Assembly: GCA_017307315.1 (NCBI GenBank)
Contig: JAFKFF010000345.1
Span: forward strand, 1 to 6,212
DNA: 6,212 nt
Direction of reading: 5' to 3'
Source of the DNA: Alphaproteobacteria bacterium
GTDB taxonomy: Bacteria; Pseudomonadota; Alphaproteobacteria; Micropepsales; Micropepsaceae
Position numbers and translations under genes: made by a program. Of the stretch, positions 5,054-6,212 are shown in pieces (positions within the stretch are counted from its first letter, which is position 1; each line of letters starts with the position of its first letter). A model generated the notes under the pieces. It did not search any database. It saw only the letters and a list, made by a program, of their open reading frames with translations, and was not told the DNA's origin.

Positions 5054-6089
5054 TGCCGTTCCCTGCCTCCTTTTTTGCCTGATGTCCTGGTCGCCGGCGC
5101 TGGCCGGCACCATCGCGGTCACGCCCGAGCAGGCGGCGCGCCTGGGAATCCATACCGTGCCGGTGCAGAAGGCCGTCGCGCAGCCCGTCGTTTCGGTGTT
5201 GGGCCATATCGCGCCCGCGCCGGACTCGCGCCGCCCGGTGCCGGCTCCCTTCGCCGGCACGGTGGAGCGCCTGCTCAAGCTGGAAGGAGATGCGGTGCGC
5301 AAGGGCGATGCGCTGGCGCTGTTTGTCAGCGCCGACATGCAGGCGGGAGAGGCCAAGCTGCGCGGGCTCGAGGCGCGTTCCCGTGCGGCGGACGCGGCGG
5401 CGAACCGTGCCCGCCTGCTGGTCAAGGAAGGCATCGCGCCGGCCAGCCGCGCGGAAGAGGCGCAAGCCGAGGCTGCGTCGGTGGCCGCCGATCTTGCCGC
5501 CTCGCGCCATACCATGGCCTTGGCTGCTGCCGGGGAAGGCGGCAGTTACCGGCTTCTGGCGCCGGCAGACGGCCGCGTTTCCGCCATCGCTGTTTCCGCA
5601 GGCGAGCAGGTAGGCGCGATGCAGCCCATCCTGAACATCGACACCAAGGACGAGATGTGGGTGGAGGGCACGTTGCCCGCCGCCGTCATTGGCCTGGTCG
5701 CCGCGGGCGATAGCGTCGTTCTGGAAGGCCTGCCAGGGGTGACCGGCACGGTGGTGGCGGCCGGGACCAGCATCGATCCCAGGACGCGCGGCGCCATGGT
5801 GCGCGCGCGGCTCACCGGGTCTGCGGTCCTGGTCAGCGGGCAAACGGTACGCCTTGCCATCCGGCGCAAGGCGGTCGCGGGCAGCTTCAATGTTCCCCGA
5901 GCGGCGGTGATTCAAATGAAGAAAGGCCCCGTCGTGTTCGCCGCGCGGCCCGGCGGCTTCGAGCCGGTGCCGGTACGCATCCTGGCGCGGGGCGCCCGCG
6001 ACGCCACGATCCAAGGCTCGATCTCGCCGCGCGATACGATCGCGGTGAGCGGGGTGACGGAACTCAAGGCGGCGGGCTCAGAGGACTGA
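5046..6089 (+). CDS. RND efflux periplasmic adaptor (membrane fusion protein)
   Basis: The 347-residue protein links an inner-membrane RND pump to an outer-membrane channel. A signal peptide (MRSAVPCLLFCLMSWSPALA) is cut before G21; there is no lipobox, so it is probably soluble. A first half-lipoyl segment lies at about 62-95 (VPAPFAGTVERLLKLEGDAV). An alanine-rich helical hairpin follows at about 95-165, and the second half-lipoyl at about 168-200 (LLAPADGRVSAIAVSAGEQV). Beta-barrel and membrane-proximal parts (VEGTLPAAVIGLVAAGD, then VPRAAVIQ) complete it. It is shorter than typical CzcB proteins. The mature part has no cysteine, few histidines and no methionine cluster, so the metal-binding sites of CusB-like adaptors are not visible. 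The ATG at 5046 overlaps the kinase stop by 8 bp, with GAGAAG (5032-5037) eight bases upstream. With the pump gene following after 2 bp, its role in that pump is near certain; the substrate is not. Confidence 0.93.
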   Translation: MRSAVPCLLFCLMSWSPALAGTIAVTPEQAARLGIHTVPVQKAVAQPVVSVLGHIAPAPDSRRPVPAPFAGTVERLLKLEGDAVRKGDALALFVSADMQAGEAKLRGLEARSRAADAAANRARLLVKEGIAPASRAEEAQAEAASVAADLAASRHTMALAAAGEGGSYRLLAPADGRVSAIAVSAGEQVGAMQPILNIDTKDEMWVEGTLPAAVIGLVAAGDSVVLEGLPGVTGTVVAAGTSIDPRTRGAMVRARLTGSAVLVSGQTVRLAIRRKAVAGSFNVPRAAVIQMKKGPVVFAARPGGFEPVPVRILARGARDATIQGSISPRDTIAVSGVTELKAAGSED

Positions 6090-6091
6090 CG

Positions 6092-6212
6092 ATGCTCACC
6101 CGGATCGTCGAATTCGCTCTCAGCCAGCGCCTGCTGGTTCTCGTTCTGGCAACGCTTCTGGCCGGCGCGGGCGTTTATGCCTTTTCGCGGCTGCCGATCG
6201 ACGCCTATCCCG
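6092..6212 (+). CDS. RND efflux pump, heavy-metal (CzcA/CusA) type, N-terminal fragment
   Basis: Only the first 40 residues lie in the window. They match the start of an RND inner-membrane transporter: a short amphipathic N-terminus (MLTRIVEFALSQRLLV), the first membrane helix (about 14-32) and the conserved turn FSRLPIDAYP. The LPIDA-P form is typical of the heavy-metal efflux branch (CzcA, CusA), whereas multidrug pumps such as AcrB have LPVAQYP. Such pumps use the proton gradient to export metal ions such as Zn, Co, Cd, Cu or Ag, and full length is about 1000-1050 residues. The ATG at 6092 starts two bases after the adaptor stop, with GAGGA (6081-6085) six bases upstream. The catalytic and metal-selecting residues are outside the window, so the substrate is unknown. 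Confidence 0.9.
   Translation, partial: MLTRIVEFALSQRLLVLVLATLLAGAGVYAFSRLPIDAYP

Noticed and set aside
4728..6014. Long minus-strand open frame of 428 codons opposite the kinase end and adaptor
   Set aside because: The plus strand here carries two clear protein families with good start signals; the minus-strand product has no domain and low-complexity composition.

Overview
The window looks like a chromosomal piece of a GC-rich Gram-negative bacterium, most likely an alphaproteobacterium. The evidence is a TonB-dependent receptor, an RND efflux system with a periplasmic adaptor, signal peptides for a periplasm, and strongly GC-biased third codon positions. The assignment below phylum level is a guess: families around Rhizomicrobium, the sphingomonads or Caulobacterales would all fit. 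No tRNA, rRNA, CRISPR array or insertion sequence was seen.

Left part (1-1800): the C-terminal 388 residues of a TonB-dependent outer-membrane receptor run in from the left edge and end at a strong intrinsic terminator. Convergent to it on the minus strand is a complete MerR-family regulator of the LiuR-like type, with a good ribosome binding site and a plausible sigma70-type promoter.

Middle part (1800-2694): a relatively gene-poor stretch. It holds an 18-bp perfect A/T-rich palindrome, a hairpin, one small possible gene of unknown function (about 2152-2382), and about 310 bases of GC-rich sequence with several inverted repeats, including a terminator-like hairpin. It ends in a 19-bp tandem repeat that looks like a binding site for an OmpR/PhoP-family regulator.

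Right part (2695-6212): one tightly packed five-gene operon on the plus strand. The genes encode an exported PepSY-domain protein, a PhoP-like response regulator, a PhoQ-like sensor kinase, an RND periplasmic adaptor, and the first 40 residues of an RND pump of the heavy-metal (CzcA/CusA) type. Junctions are overlaps of 13, 4 and 8 bp and then a 2-bp gap, so the sensor system and the efflux pump it presumably controls are probably co-transcribed and translationally coupled. The likely logic is that the kinase senses a periplasmic stress, perhaps modulated by the PepSY protein. The phosphorylated regulator would then bind the tandem repeat upstream of the operon and raise expression of both the sensor system and the pump. 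No outer-membrane channel gene lies between regulator and pump; it may lie beyond the right edge or elsewhere.
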